Source: Enoplolaimus lenunculus (lineage: Eukaryota; Nematoda; Enoplea; Enoplida; Thoracostomopsidae). Taken from it: DNA of 64,000 bases. The notes under the pieces are model-generated. The model did not search any database and was not told where the DNA came from. It saw only the letters and a list, made by a program, of their open reading frames with translations. Where the stretch lies: positions 39,096 to 103,095 of the forward strand of contig JASANG010000108.1 of the NCBI GenBank assembly GCA_030248215.1. Reading direction: 5' to 3'. A program made the translations under genes and the position numbers. Shown here piece by piece: positions 1-12,800 of the stretch. How positions within the stretch are numbered: the first letter of the stretch is position 1; every line of letters starts with the position of its first letter.

Positions 1-234
1 CTCTTTGCTTCAGCACACGTTTAATTTTAAATCTGTAACTCTAAAATGTGGGTGAAAGTGTAGTAACGGTAAATAGTGTTTTGATGCTTTGTATTATTTC
101 TGAAATAGAGCCATCCATGCAGTACGACATTATCATGTTCCATATCGTAGCGAAAATTTTGAAAAAACAATAATTTATTGTTTATATATGCCATACCTGT
201 TGTTTAACACTTCTAATGGTGTAGGAATCACGGG
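1..234. other. no recognisable feature
   Basis: AT-rich sequence left of the first family A element. I see no coding frame, RNA gene or repeat that I can name. It lies downstream of the degenerin gene, which ends at 810 on the minus strand. Confidence 0.5.
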
Positions 235-485
235 TCAATGTATTAAAGAAAGGGGCGGAAAAGAATATTCCTAAGCGTAAGCGTAAGCGTAAGCCTAAGC
301 CAAATCGTATGAATGAGCATATTCCTAAGCCTAAACCTACGCCTAAGCCTAAGCGTAAGAACGAGCATATTCCTAAGCCTAAGCCTACGCCTAAGCGTTA
401 AACCAAGCCAAAAATACTCTAAAGCTTAAGCTTATCGCTTTACTAGTCCCACAGAAAAACGTTCCGCTCCTGATCTTTACATGAG
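235..485 (-). mobile_element. family A inverted-repeat element with TTAGGC core
   Basis: The interior is many AAGCCT/AAGCGT units. The right end reads GTTCCGCTCCTGATCTTTAC followed by ATGAGCC, matching the terminal repeat of better copies such as 43190-43372. The left end is diverged. There is no coding capacity, so it is a MITE-like non-autonomous element. Confidence 0.7.
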
Positions 486-559
486 CCGAATCGCGTTACA
501 TTCAGAAACGTCACATGTTCAGCAGTGCATCAATATCGCAGGCTTAATCTGTAAACCTA

Positions 560-735
560 TAGGGTCGCACTAGACTTCAGGCGTCACCGTCCAGCGTCGT
601 CCATCGTCGTCCGTCACTGTCCGGTATCGTACGTCATACTCGCGTTTGATACCGTATCTGACGGACGGCAACCGATAATGGCGGACGGCGGCGCGCGGTG
701 ACAGACGGCGCCGCATGACAAGTATAGCGCCATCT
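560..735. repeat. GC-rich dispersed repeat (CGGCGCCGT type)
   Basis: Unusually CpG-rich for this window. It has repeated GTCCGTCAC / GACGGACGGCG words in opposite orientations and ends with AAGTATAGCGC. The same end and words occur at 25785-26075 and 37080-37190, so it is a dispersed inverted-repeat element. Confidence 0.55.
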
Positions 736-809
736 TTAGGCTTTGAGCTTAGGCTTAGGATTAGGCTTAACCAAATAAGAAACTCATTTGGTCCCACTTT
801 GACTACAAT

Positions 810-3800
810 TTATTTAGTCTCCAAGTCCAAAGCAGACAGATTAGTTATACGATCCGGTCGAATCAATACAGGACTATTGCGTTGGGTCGCTTTTCCTCGA
901 GCCGGAAGTACAAACGCATCAAGCGGAAGTGTTGTTTCGACTGACGACAGAAGGCTTTTTCTGCGACGGCGTCCGCTAGCGACACAAGGAATATACGGTT
1001 TGCGTACTGGAGCAACAATCGCAACAGGCGGCGGGCCGGTCGGAACTTTTCTTGGAGTCGGCGTTTGAACCGAAATGCTTTGAGTTGAAACCGGGCCTAC
1101 GTCATCGGTTTGGATTGCTAAAGTACCACTTTTAAGCTCCGATGAATTCGACGGTGACGGTGCTGGATTGATCACAGCAACTGTAATATTGCTGTTCACT
1201 GTTGATTCGTCGATTTTGGAACGATGCGATCCAGACAGACCGACAATGGTTTCGACGTCTTCTTGTGAACTGTCAGAAGGTGTGATTTGTATATCGGTAC
1301 CAGGTAAGCATGTCGAATTACGCAACGAGTGTCGTTGAGCGTGGGAACTCGTCGTCAACGCAGACAGAGCGTGGGATAATTCGCCACGGCTAGACGCACG
1401 ACGAGACGATAGTTGAGCGACGGCTGTCGGCATCGGAAACGGAACGATCAATCCGCCAAATGAAACTGCGGCCATTTTTAGACGATCGATCGATGCTTGA
1501 TGACTGCTTAAGCTTGTCGCTCGAGAATTTGAGTCTGGTGTGCTCAAATACTCACCGGAGCTGTCATCACTTGCGCTGACGCTGTTTCTTGGTAAAACGG
1601 TTTGATCTCGAACTCCGCAATTGATATTATCGATTGAATTTTGCCGGCATATTTGTGCGTTGACCGCTGACACCGGCACACTTGGCACAGACGATCGTCC
1701 AGTTTCGGATCCGCTCCTGCCCGACTGCGGCACGGTCCACGGATGGCCGAATCGCTTGGTGTACATTGTGACCGCAATTTCGTACAGGAGAACGAAAAAT
1801 TCGACAAACGTAATCACAGAAACGCCAAGCCATAGCGATATATTGCCACCAAAATCAGCCATCAAATTAACCCACTGAAAATTTCACATTCGTAATAGTT
1901 TGATTGGCCCATGTTGAGAACAGGACCGGCAATAAGCATATTCCTACGCCTAAACCTAAGCCTATGCAAAAAAGTCATTCTAAAGCTTAAGCTTACTCTA
2001 TTACAATCCCACAAGAAAACGTTCCGGTTCTGTTTTATAAATGGGTCGTTTGACTGATGCATCGTCCACAATAAGACTTGTACGCGAGGTGCATACCGAA
2101 ACATTCAATGTTCGGTCGCTCAAAGTTTTATCTGTGTTGTACAAAACTTAATACATTCAAACGTGAAATTTCAGTTAAAATTTTGACAGTTTTGTGGAAT
2201 GTGGATTTTTCATTTTGTCCAAGTTTCACAGTGCATGGCGCGGTTGTATATAAGACCCAGCAAACGCGTTACGATTTCATTTCGCAAGGAAACATTGCGT
2301 AAAATGTAAACAAACTTTGTTGTCGTTTTGGAGCGGCAATGATTACATTAGAAAACTGGTTAAAAATACCTTTTTCTCGTCTCTAAATCATTTCCTCACA
2401 CCATATGATCCTTATACGGTTTTCCGTTGTATACACCTTTGCTCATCAGTAAAGCGGACGCAAGACAAATCATTTCTGAAACCTGTGGCCCCGAGGTATT
2501 TTTTGCCAAAAATAGGCCTATAAAAGCCATATGCTTAAGCTGTTTTGGATATAGCTAAAGTTCTTCACGTTATTTCGACAAACGTTTCAGATTAGCAGTT
2601 TGCTGCCCAATTTTGATTGGCTGTTCAGTTGTGACAGTTTTTAAAATATATTGCAAATCAACTCACCATATACGCTCCACGTTCGACAAGGACTTGATAG
2701 TTTACTTGTTCGAAGTAAACTTCAATGAACGCACCGTTTTCTCTGAAAAGAAAATATTCAAACGGTGATGATAGTATTTGTTCAAGTTTGTCCGCAGTCA
2801 GCCCAGCAAAAACATTTAGTGACGTTAAAAATATTGCAGACGAAGCTTGCAAATAGATTACAGATAACTTACAAGCAAGGTTGAAAATTTGCATTTGGGG
2901 TCAAATTTTTTCCAGCTAATTTGATGGGTGCTGGTGTCAGGATAATTCAACTTCCTTAAACAACTTATGCTATTGTAGATTGAATTTCGTTATACGTGGT
3001 CATTGTAAATTTTCGTGTGTAGATCCTAAAAAATGCTTAGAATCCAAGCAAGGTAGGCAGATAAGGGGGGGGGGGGTGGCATTCAAAGTCATAGATTGTT
3101 TTACAAATCACTATTTGTATTTTTTTGCACTATAGCAATTGCAACTCATAATATTTGATAAAGTTAGATTGCAGTAAAATAATAGTTTTGTTTTGTAATT
3201 TTGTAACGCATAGAGATTCCCAAAGACTACAATTTTAGCCACCGATATTCGCTCGGCAACTGTAACCTTTACTTGTATCCTGCCTTTTACAGATTTGGCA
3301 GTATTTTCTTCAGTGTACAATAATGTGGCCCATGTAAAGATCAGGGGCTGAACGTTTTTGTGTGAGACTGCAATAGAGTAAGTTTAAGCTTTAGACTAAT
3401 TTTTTTGGCTTGGCTTCGGTTTAGGCTTAGGAATATGCTCATTCTTACGCTTAGGTTTAGGTTTAGGCTTAGGCTTGGGAACATGCCCATTCTTACGCTT
3501 AGGTTTAGGTTTAGGCTAAGGCTTATGAATATGCTTATAATACTGTTCCGCCACTGTTCTTTACATTGGCCAGTATTGTGAACAATGTTTTGAAATAAAC
3601 GAACTCTAAAAGCAAAAAATTAATGAAAACTCAGCTGAAAATTTGTAACAAAACTAATCCGCTTACTCATATTCTTCAACACAATTTTCGCCAAAATCAC
3701 ATATATTTGCCTGAAATATCGTTTTGCGAACTTAAAACATGACAATAGAAAATATAAATTTTTAGGCAAACTTAAAGTTTTTGATTTTAATACAAAATTC

Positions 3801-6800
3801 GAAACAAAATTTTTGTAATTTTTACAAATTAACTGGTTTGAATTCTATAAAATCATACGTTGGCGAAACTTTACAATGTAAAAAATGGGGAGTCAAATTG
3901 GCGCTCTCTGAAATAGGCTTTTCCTGACTACACAAACTGAGTCAAATTCGATTCACAATGTCGCACGTTTAAATCTGGTGGAGTTGAATTTGACTCAGTT
4001 TGTGTAGTCAGGAAAAGCCTATTTCCGAGAGAGTCAACTTGACTCCCCATTTTTACAGTGTACGTTCGTGTCAGTTCAGCGAATCAAAATCAACTCTCTA
4101 CTAACATCAAACCGTCTCGCATCACAGCACTGTAAATTTCAGAGAGTTGATTTTAACTGAGAATGAGTTGAATCACTCAACTTAAGCTAGGACTATCACA
4201 ACTTAGAAAATAACTAACTTTATGTTGATTAATCAACTCGTTGGAATTATGAATAGTGAATTTGAGTAAGTTTATTAGACAACAATTGTTTAACGTCTTA
4301 CTTGCGCAGCGTCCGTTGGCCATTGTGACGTCGAAAACGTTACTTCAAACATAGTTTGACTGAAAACGACGCAACACAAAACATTAATATATTATTTTAA
4401 TCGAAATTAATAAAACACTCAATTCTGTCCGTCTGGGTAGGAGCCGGGACATCAGACCTTTTTACTAAGCAGCTGGAAAAGCGGACCTCGCCAGCGGGGA
4501 TCGAACTCTCAGGCTACGGATCCTTAAGAGAACACTTATACCACTGCCCCACACAACCCGCCTCTCTAACTACCGTTTTCGTCGACTATATGTGTCGACT
4601 GTATGATGCCAGCAAGCATACCACACAAGGTGTATTGCATTTATTGCATATGCACTAGGACAAGCATGTCTCATATGTTTACAAATTCCATTTTGCTTAT
4701 GGTCGCAAAAATACCGTCAAGCTTTAAAGGTGATTAATCGATATTTCTATACCACGACAGTTGCCTGAAATTTTTTGGTCTAAAATATCTGTCTATTTTG
4801 TTCAATAACTAAAAATTATATTTAAACAACAACAGTTAGTGTGGCCGTATCGTTTATGGTCTAAATTAAACCTGGGATCTTAAAATTTGAAAATTACTGA
4901 TCCTATTTTGTTAAATTTACTAAGCTAATTATAATTCAAAAATATATTTTGTTTTGCACAACTTCAGATTTGTTGCAGCTTAACATGGTTTGGTAAAGCT
5001 ATTATACTGATTAATGATAAATGCTTTATAAAAGTGTCATATTTTGGAGTCTTTACTGAAATTTCTTGTGATATAAACCACCTATGTCCTATACTCCGGC
5101 GGTGCTTACAGCTAAGACGAGAAATAGTTGGCTTTTTAATGGAAAAAATTGAAGTAACCCTTTCTCTTGTAGAATATACTATGAGCAACTAAATACAAAT
5201 AAAATGCGATCAATATCGACACTGTTCGCAGTGTTTAACAATTCTAACATATAAACCGCAGTATAAAATCTAAAGACGTCAGAGCCCACTTGGGCTAGAG
5301 CGTCAAGCTGCTGTAGGTCAGTAGTCATCATTAGTTCCGCCCATCCGTGAAACTGGGGTTCGTATGCTGCTACGAAATTACGCCAAATATGAAATTGAAA
5401 TTATTCATGTGAGAAAGGGTTAAAATATTTCGTTTCTTACACGCAAGGTTGTCGACAGTTGCAAATGTCACTTCGAGTTGAAACGATTCTGTCCAGCTGT
5501 GACTCCAGACATATTCCTGTTAAAAAACAAACACAATATTGGTGCAACAGCAAAAATAGTGCTGCAGTGACCCCAATAAGAAGGGGGAAGGGGTAATAAG
5601 AGGGGTCCCATTTTGAATAATTAGAGTCCATAAATGGCAATTATCCCTAATTGTAGCGCATAAAAGACTACGGGACCAAATAAAGTTGAGTTCGAAACTT
5701 TAAAGCGTACTTAAGTTTTGAAAGTAACATTCCAAAGTATAACCTTGCATTATCGTTCAAGCTTTTGATGCAAAGCAAAAACATTTAATTCAACGGATAA
5801 TTGCAATACCGTATATATCAGTAACGAAGTGTGGCGGAGGGCGGGTTGAAAATAAATAACAATCCGTAACCGAATACACGGGGTACCCTCTCGAGAGGCC
5901 AAAGAATTATCAGTCCCCCCCTTATTCGGGTAACTAGAGTAAATTAATATATGGTTAGTCGCTCAGTTGTCAAAAAAATGCATCAAATTTTGATTGGATA
6001 AAATTTTATTCAAAACAATCGTATTCAGCAGTGATAAAGAAACGAAAGTAATGCTTAAAAGTCACTATATGCTTTTTGATTATTTCAATGCAGCGCGGTG
6101 TCGACCGGGGACGGTCCGAAAGTCTAGTTTCCAGGGTACAACCGGAAGTGACAAATACCAGAGCCGGATCCGTAGCTTGAGGTGACGCAAAACTAGGTTG
6201 TAAAATGGTGGTTAAGTAGTAAATTTTAGCCAATATCTGCAATAGTTTTGATTTTACGTTGATTTTCTGCGATATTTCGGAATTTCTTTCTTGACAATTG
6301 TGACAAAAGTAAAACAAAACGTGCTAAGCAGATAAATTTTGCAAAATTATGCAAAATGGTTAGGTCTAGTGTCAATGACCAACTTGAGCGAAACACAGTA
6401 AACTTTGTATAATTGAAATTGCCGCTAGCACCAACAAGTCTATAGGATTTACTGATAAAATAAAGAATTTTTAACAAATATGATTTTACAATTTTTCACG
6501 TTTATTTTCGAGTTTTGCACTATACGACACTTTACCAATTGCTGCAGATTACACCAGTATCCGGTCGCACCCTGTATAACAGCGGGGATCAGTATGAACT
6601 ATCGTTCACGGGTTGTAAGCAATCCTATGCAAATTGTCAAATTCATAATACCTGCTAGTAAAAAATTTAATAATCACTATTACATGATAGACTATACTAT
6701 CGTGATGTTCCATGTTACTTTTAGGAAGGTCCCGGTTTGTGGTGGGTCTGTAAAAGAGTAGGCTTACATTCTAGACTACATTTTCTTGCTTAGGCTTAGG

Positions 6801-9800
6801 CTTAGGAATTCGCTTAATCCACTGTTACTGCCGTAAAAGTAACATTGGCCATCGTGAGAATCAGTTTATCGCTTACTTGCGCTTTTATTCGACGCATGAC
6901 ACCCGTCTGATCCATCTGGAACGATATATCGTGGATCGGCACAGCCACACGTTTCAATTAATGTTTTCTGAACGCACATTCGATGACATCCCTAAACACA
7001 ACAAACTTGTGTCCAATCATCACAAAGTGTTTCGAAGCGGCGTTACGACAATTTGTCGCACGACAACTCGTCGACTGACAACTTGGAATACGACGTCTGG
7101 TTTTATTGGACATTTTTGGTGCCCGTCCATTGGTAGGTATTTGTTTTAGGTTTCGGCTCAAGGCCGATGTATAGAACAGGGCCGGATCGTTGTCCGGAGG
7201 GGCTATAATAGAGTCAGTTTAAGCTTTAGACTAATTGTTTTGCTTAGGCTTAGGCTTAGGCTTAAGCTTAGGAATAGGCTTGTCTATAAGCTTAGGCTAA
7301 GGTTTAGGCTTAGGCTTAAGATTTGGAATATGATTGTACTACTGTTCCGGCCCTGTTCTATACATGGGCCCGGTTCAAGATAATATGGTAAGGCATAGGC
7401 TTACGTTTAGGCAGCTGTCGGGCGAAAAGTTGTCCTGACGGTAGACGAATTACCGCAGATGCGTGAAAGGCAAGGTTGAAATATTTGCAATCACTATAAA
7501 CAATGTCAAAAATACGTCATGCATTGTTGGAACAGGCTATAGGCGATTGCTATCAAAAAGTTGTGGGAAGGAAATATTTCGTATTGATCCGACTCGGAGC
7601 GTAACAATAATTTCATTTCATGAGGGGAATGACCCACATCTAAGCGTGTTTTGCGAGCGGTCGCACAGAGCCAGAAACACAGCTTGTAAAAATGACTTTA
7701 GTAAACGACTTGAATCTTTCCGAAATCTCGTGGACAGGGTACTTATATTCGTATCTCTTCCATGTGTACAATCCCATCTGCGTCCGTAACGATTTAGCCA
7801 CCTTTTCGGCATACCAGGTGTTGAGCTTACCATGCAATGATATATAATTAGCATCAAAACTTGCCCTGGGGGCCACTGACTTACCTCCATTGTATAAGTG
7901 TTGCCATACAAGTAAGCCGTTTCATTTGGATTGAAATCGCCACTTTTTAAGCAATTCCCATAGGGATACGGTAGGCGATAGACCAACTTCTGCAACACAA
8001 AGTCGATTCGTTCTAAACCAATTAAATGTCAGTTTAGACTGAGTTTGTTTTTGGGCTGTTTGGCGCGGCTTTGGCCAATCCCGATAGATCAGAACCCGTA
8101 TTCTCAAAAGTGTGTAGCACCTGTTACCAGTTGGTCATAGGTCGTGTAACTTATGAAACAGTGCATGGTGAGGTTTGAAGTTCAGCACATTACTCGCGCT
8201 TGTTTCGCCCTACATCTGTAGCAGTTTTGAGATGTGCAATTGCAGATGTTCGTTAGTTTGAAACCCTATCGCTAACTGATGATAGGTGCTATACGCATTT
8301 GAGAATATGGGCCCAGATAAAACATTTTGTTCAGTTAAATCAATTTTCTAAGGGTAATAGATCTCTTAATTTTATTCAACAGTTTAGAAACGTAAATAAT
8401 CGGCAATTAATGTTCGAAAATTAACAAATAGAGCAGGTATTAATAGATCTTACACGCACACTTCTGAATTATTATCACATTTTAATTGTAATTTGCGTAA
8501 AGTTAACCTTAAATAACATCTGAAGTTTGGGTTTATGACTTAACATTTAAACAACATCGCTCTTAAAATACGCATCGTAAGTTGCGCATAATGTGAGTTG
8601 AATAAATAAATTAAATAAATAAATAAATAAATATACCAGTCGTAGTGGGACTACATTTATTGAGCGAAGCTCGAACACACGTAAGCAATTAAGGTAATAT
8701 GCAAATTAGTTATTAGATAACTATTCATTTATCGGTTTTGGAGGTTTGTAAGCAATTTCCTCAGATTCCTCGCACCCAAAAACCCTTCAGCCACCCTATA
8801 ATTTTTGGAATAATTTAAAAAATCCTAATTTTGTCTTGTCAATTAAGCTAATATGCAAATTAACTATTAGCTAACTATTCAATTATCGGTTTTGGAGGTT
8901 TGTAAACAATTTATTCAGATTCCTCGCACCCAAAAACCTTCAGTGAACCCTAAAAATTATTGAAATAATTTTAAAAGTCAATTAAGCTATTATGCAAATT
9001 AGTTATTAGCTAACTATTCAATTATCGGTTTTGGATGTTTGTAAACTATTTATTCAAATTCCTTGCACCTAAAAACCCTTTAGAGCTGAAATTATATTGC
9101 TTTTAACCTTAATAATTAGTGAAATATTGTAAAAAGTCCTAATTTAGGCTTATAACCTTGCTAATATGCAAATTATCTATTAGCTAACTGCTCAATTATC
9201 AGTTTTGGAGGTTTGTAAACAGTCTACGCAGATTCCCAGCACCCAAAAACCCTTTAATGCTAAAATTAGATTGTTTCTAACTGTAATAATTAGTGAAATA
9301 TTGTGGAAAGTACTAATTTAGGTTTAATTAATTATGCAAATTACCTGTAGCTAATAAACGGCTCAAAATTTTTAAGCCCCAATGCGAGGTTAACACCCCA
9401 GGATTATTGGCTTTCAAACAAAAAAAAGTTTATCAAAATCGGTTCAGCCGTTCCTGAGATTCTTTTCGGACGGACAGACGGACAGACGGACATCCACTCT
9501 TCGACCCCCAAGTACAAAACATAAAACGCTTTGCGAAACTCCGAGCTTCGCTCGGAGTTTCGCTTCGCTTAATAAAATAAATAAATAAATGTTAATAAAT
9601 AAATAGACTAAAAAATAAATAAACCAGTAAATAAATAGGTAAATAAATAAGTAAATAAATAACTAAAATAAATAAGTAAGTGTTAATAAATAAGTAAATA
9701 AGTAAATAAATAAATAAATAAATAAGTTAATAAATAAACAAATATGTAAATAAATAAATAGATTAGAAAAATAAATAAACCAGTAAGTAAATAGATAACT

Positions 9801-12800
9801 GAATAAGTAAATAAATAAGTAAAATAAACAAATAAATAAAAAAATGAAATAAATATATAAATAGATAGATAAAGAAATAAAATAAATAAATATTCTAAGT
9901 CAACTGCTCCCGTTATTGTTTTGTAGTTTGTAATGCATCAAACAAAATCATTTGAATACCACGGAAGCTGTAGTGTTTTTTCTAGGTATGCCAAACAGCG
10001 GCGCAGCAAACTAAATCCAAAAATGAAGAAGCGATCAACATCCGGCAGAGGATCCGGGCTTTGGTAGGCAACTAACGATCAAAAGGCATGTAAACTCGAC
10101 GTTAAAGCTTACGATAGAGCCGAGCTGGAAGCTAGCGCATTTTTTGATTGAATGTTCTAAGTTTGACCACTAAGTATTAGTCTTGTTTTGGGTTTTGAGA
10201 GGCATCGGCGATAGCTTTTCTCGGCAGTCTTGTTCAGGTGAGTCTATCAACTGCAAGGTATGTTTTTCTCACTGCCTTATAGCATCTTGATACTGACGGG
10301 GGCTCATGTTACTTTAAGGGGCGTCCAGGTTTCTGGTAGATCTATAAAAGAATAGGTTTAGATTTTAGATTACATTTTTTGATTAGGCTAAGGCTTAGGA
10401 GTACGTTTTTCCAACACTTACGCTTCGGCTTTAGGCTTAGGATGTTTTTTACTAAATACCTTGCGGACTGCAAACGAAGATCGAAACCCTGTTGGTGCGT
10501 TGTGGCCAAACGTATCCGGAAACGGATATTCGCCTTGATTGTGAACAGCGATCTTGACTCCGGATGCTTCCGTTGTCGGCAAATAATCATCTTTGTTTAC
10601 GTCCCATAAAACTCGTAATCCTTAGAACAAGTAAAAAATCCTGCCGTAAGCAAGCAGGCCTATAACCAAAAAATAGGTGGTAAACCAACTAAATTTTTGC
10701 ACCCATCTCTAGAAAAATTTTGGCACCGCCTGTAACTATGCTAAATTTTCGTATGGTCCGTCTGAAATGTTTTTCCCACGAGCTGGCTACGGGCATCCAA
10801 GCAAAATGTTGTCAATTATTATAGTATTTGAAACCCGTATTTTCAAATGATAAGTGGGGTTACAAATTGGTCGACGCGGTTCCTTCAGACTGCTGGTACA
10901 TCAAGAAACCGTGTCTGCAAGGGTGCAACCGGAAGTGGAAAATACCGGAGCGGAGGTCGACAAAACTTGCCGTAGCCGGAGGTAAAGCAATAGGTGAGGC
11001 TGAATTATGTAGTTAAAATGTTTAATTTGTTAATTTTAGCAAATATCTGCAATGAGTTGTTTAATCGTTTGGTTTTTACGTTTATTTATTACGAAATCTC
11101 GGCAATTCTTTCTTCAAAATTGTGCCAAAAGTTTTAAAACTAAACGTGCCAAACAGATAAATTAAATTTTGTAAAACATATGCCCCAAATTCCAATCCCG
11201 AAATTACCGTAACCTCCGACAAAAATGCTACCCGAGTAGGAGCCGGAGATCGATTTTCTGCCGGAGCCTGAGGCAGACATCCGGTTGTACCCTGCTGTCT
11301 GCCTACCGGTGCATCAAACCTTTACAGCAAATACCAGGCAGAACGTTTCAAATACAAAAGATTAGTTCGAATGCAATACGCTCCGAAATCTACTCAGTCC
11401 CACTCGAGTTCAAACCTGTCAAACGCGTCAGCAGAGCAACTGTTATCACTTTTTAGCTCGATGTTCAATCTATGATAACCCCTTACCATAAAGCGATCCA
11501 GGACGTGCGGCTGATTTTGGATTCCAAGGATCGTTGTTAAACGTGTAGCAATTGCCGAACGCAGCGTCCAAATGCAGCGTAAAGTCCCTAAAATCAATCA
11601 ATGCAGTAAAATCATCTACCCGATGCTTTCTTCATAATTTCGTCGTTTGCGAACTTCCTTATGGACAAACCATCTATTTATTAACCAAAAAATTGCAACT
11701 TCAAAATTTAAAAAAATTCAAATTTTGGCGGCAAATTTTACTTGTCAACAGAACAATCTTTTCCAGCAAATGAACATTGTTTGATTTGTTCTTCCATTGT
11801 GTACGACATATTCGTTCGCGCCCGGTCATCAAGTTCTTGAACTTGAAATATTAAATTTTCTTTCGCTTTCGTTTGAAGGGTTGTTTTGTCTTTGACACCC
11901 TAAATATATCTATATGAACACTGTAAAAAATTGTGTGTCAAATTGACTCTCTGAAATAGGCTTTTTCTGGCTACATAACCTGAGTGATAATTCGACTCCG
12001 CCAGAGTCAAATTGAATGTGACACAGGCGGAGTCGAATTTTAACTCAGTTTGTGTAGTCAGGAAAAGCCTATTTCGGAAAGAGTCAATTTGACTCACCAT
12101 TTTATGCAGTGTATATATCGAGGTTCAACCTTAATTCTTGTTCCGGCCGGAATTCTTGCAAAAATTAAATTCTTGTTTGTCTTCCTGTTCCTGCATTCAA
12201 AGATGCAGGAACCGGAATTTTTACGGTTTTGCGGCTAATTATTTACGATCATATAAATACTGGAAGCTTTGTCTTTAAAACTTTTTTCGAAATGACGGCT
12301 TTTGCAATTAGTGCAATTTTGTCAATAAACTGTCTCTGATGTGTTTTCGAAAAATTTGATGATTAAATCCATAAAAATTCACTTAAGCAATTTTTTGGCA
12401 AGTTTTCTAAAAAGTCCGACGGTAATTCGGGATTTTTTGGAATTCCTAGAAACATCCTGTCTTAAAAATATATTTCTTTTGAGTTAAAGACATTAGAAGT
12501 TTGGGCTAATGTATAGAACAGGGGCGGAGCAGTATTATAAGCATATTCCTAAGCCTAAGCCTAAGCCCAGCAAAAAAAATAGTCTAAAAAACTTAATCTT
12601 ACGCTTTTCTAGTCTCACAGAAAAACGCTCCACCCCTAATCTTTACTCGGGCCGAAGTTTGTATTTACGTAATTAATGTTTTCGAGATTGCATGATACTC
12701 TTTAACAAGAGTGTACAACTCTGTGGGTCCATTCTCCGCCTTATTTAGAAGGGTGTCGCTGTCACATGCAATACCCCTAAACTAAACTCATAAGCGGATC

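Noticed and set aside
715-1068. 117-codon open frame on the plus strand
   Set aside because: It overlaps the degenerin last exon on the other strand, whose frame has clear family motifs.
8690-9350. CRISPR-like regular spacing of repeats
   Set aside because: The units are 140-170 bases and spacers are also related. The setting is a eukaryotic intron, so this is a tandem repeat inside an element.
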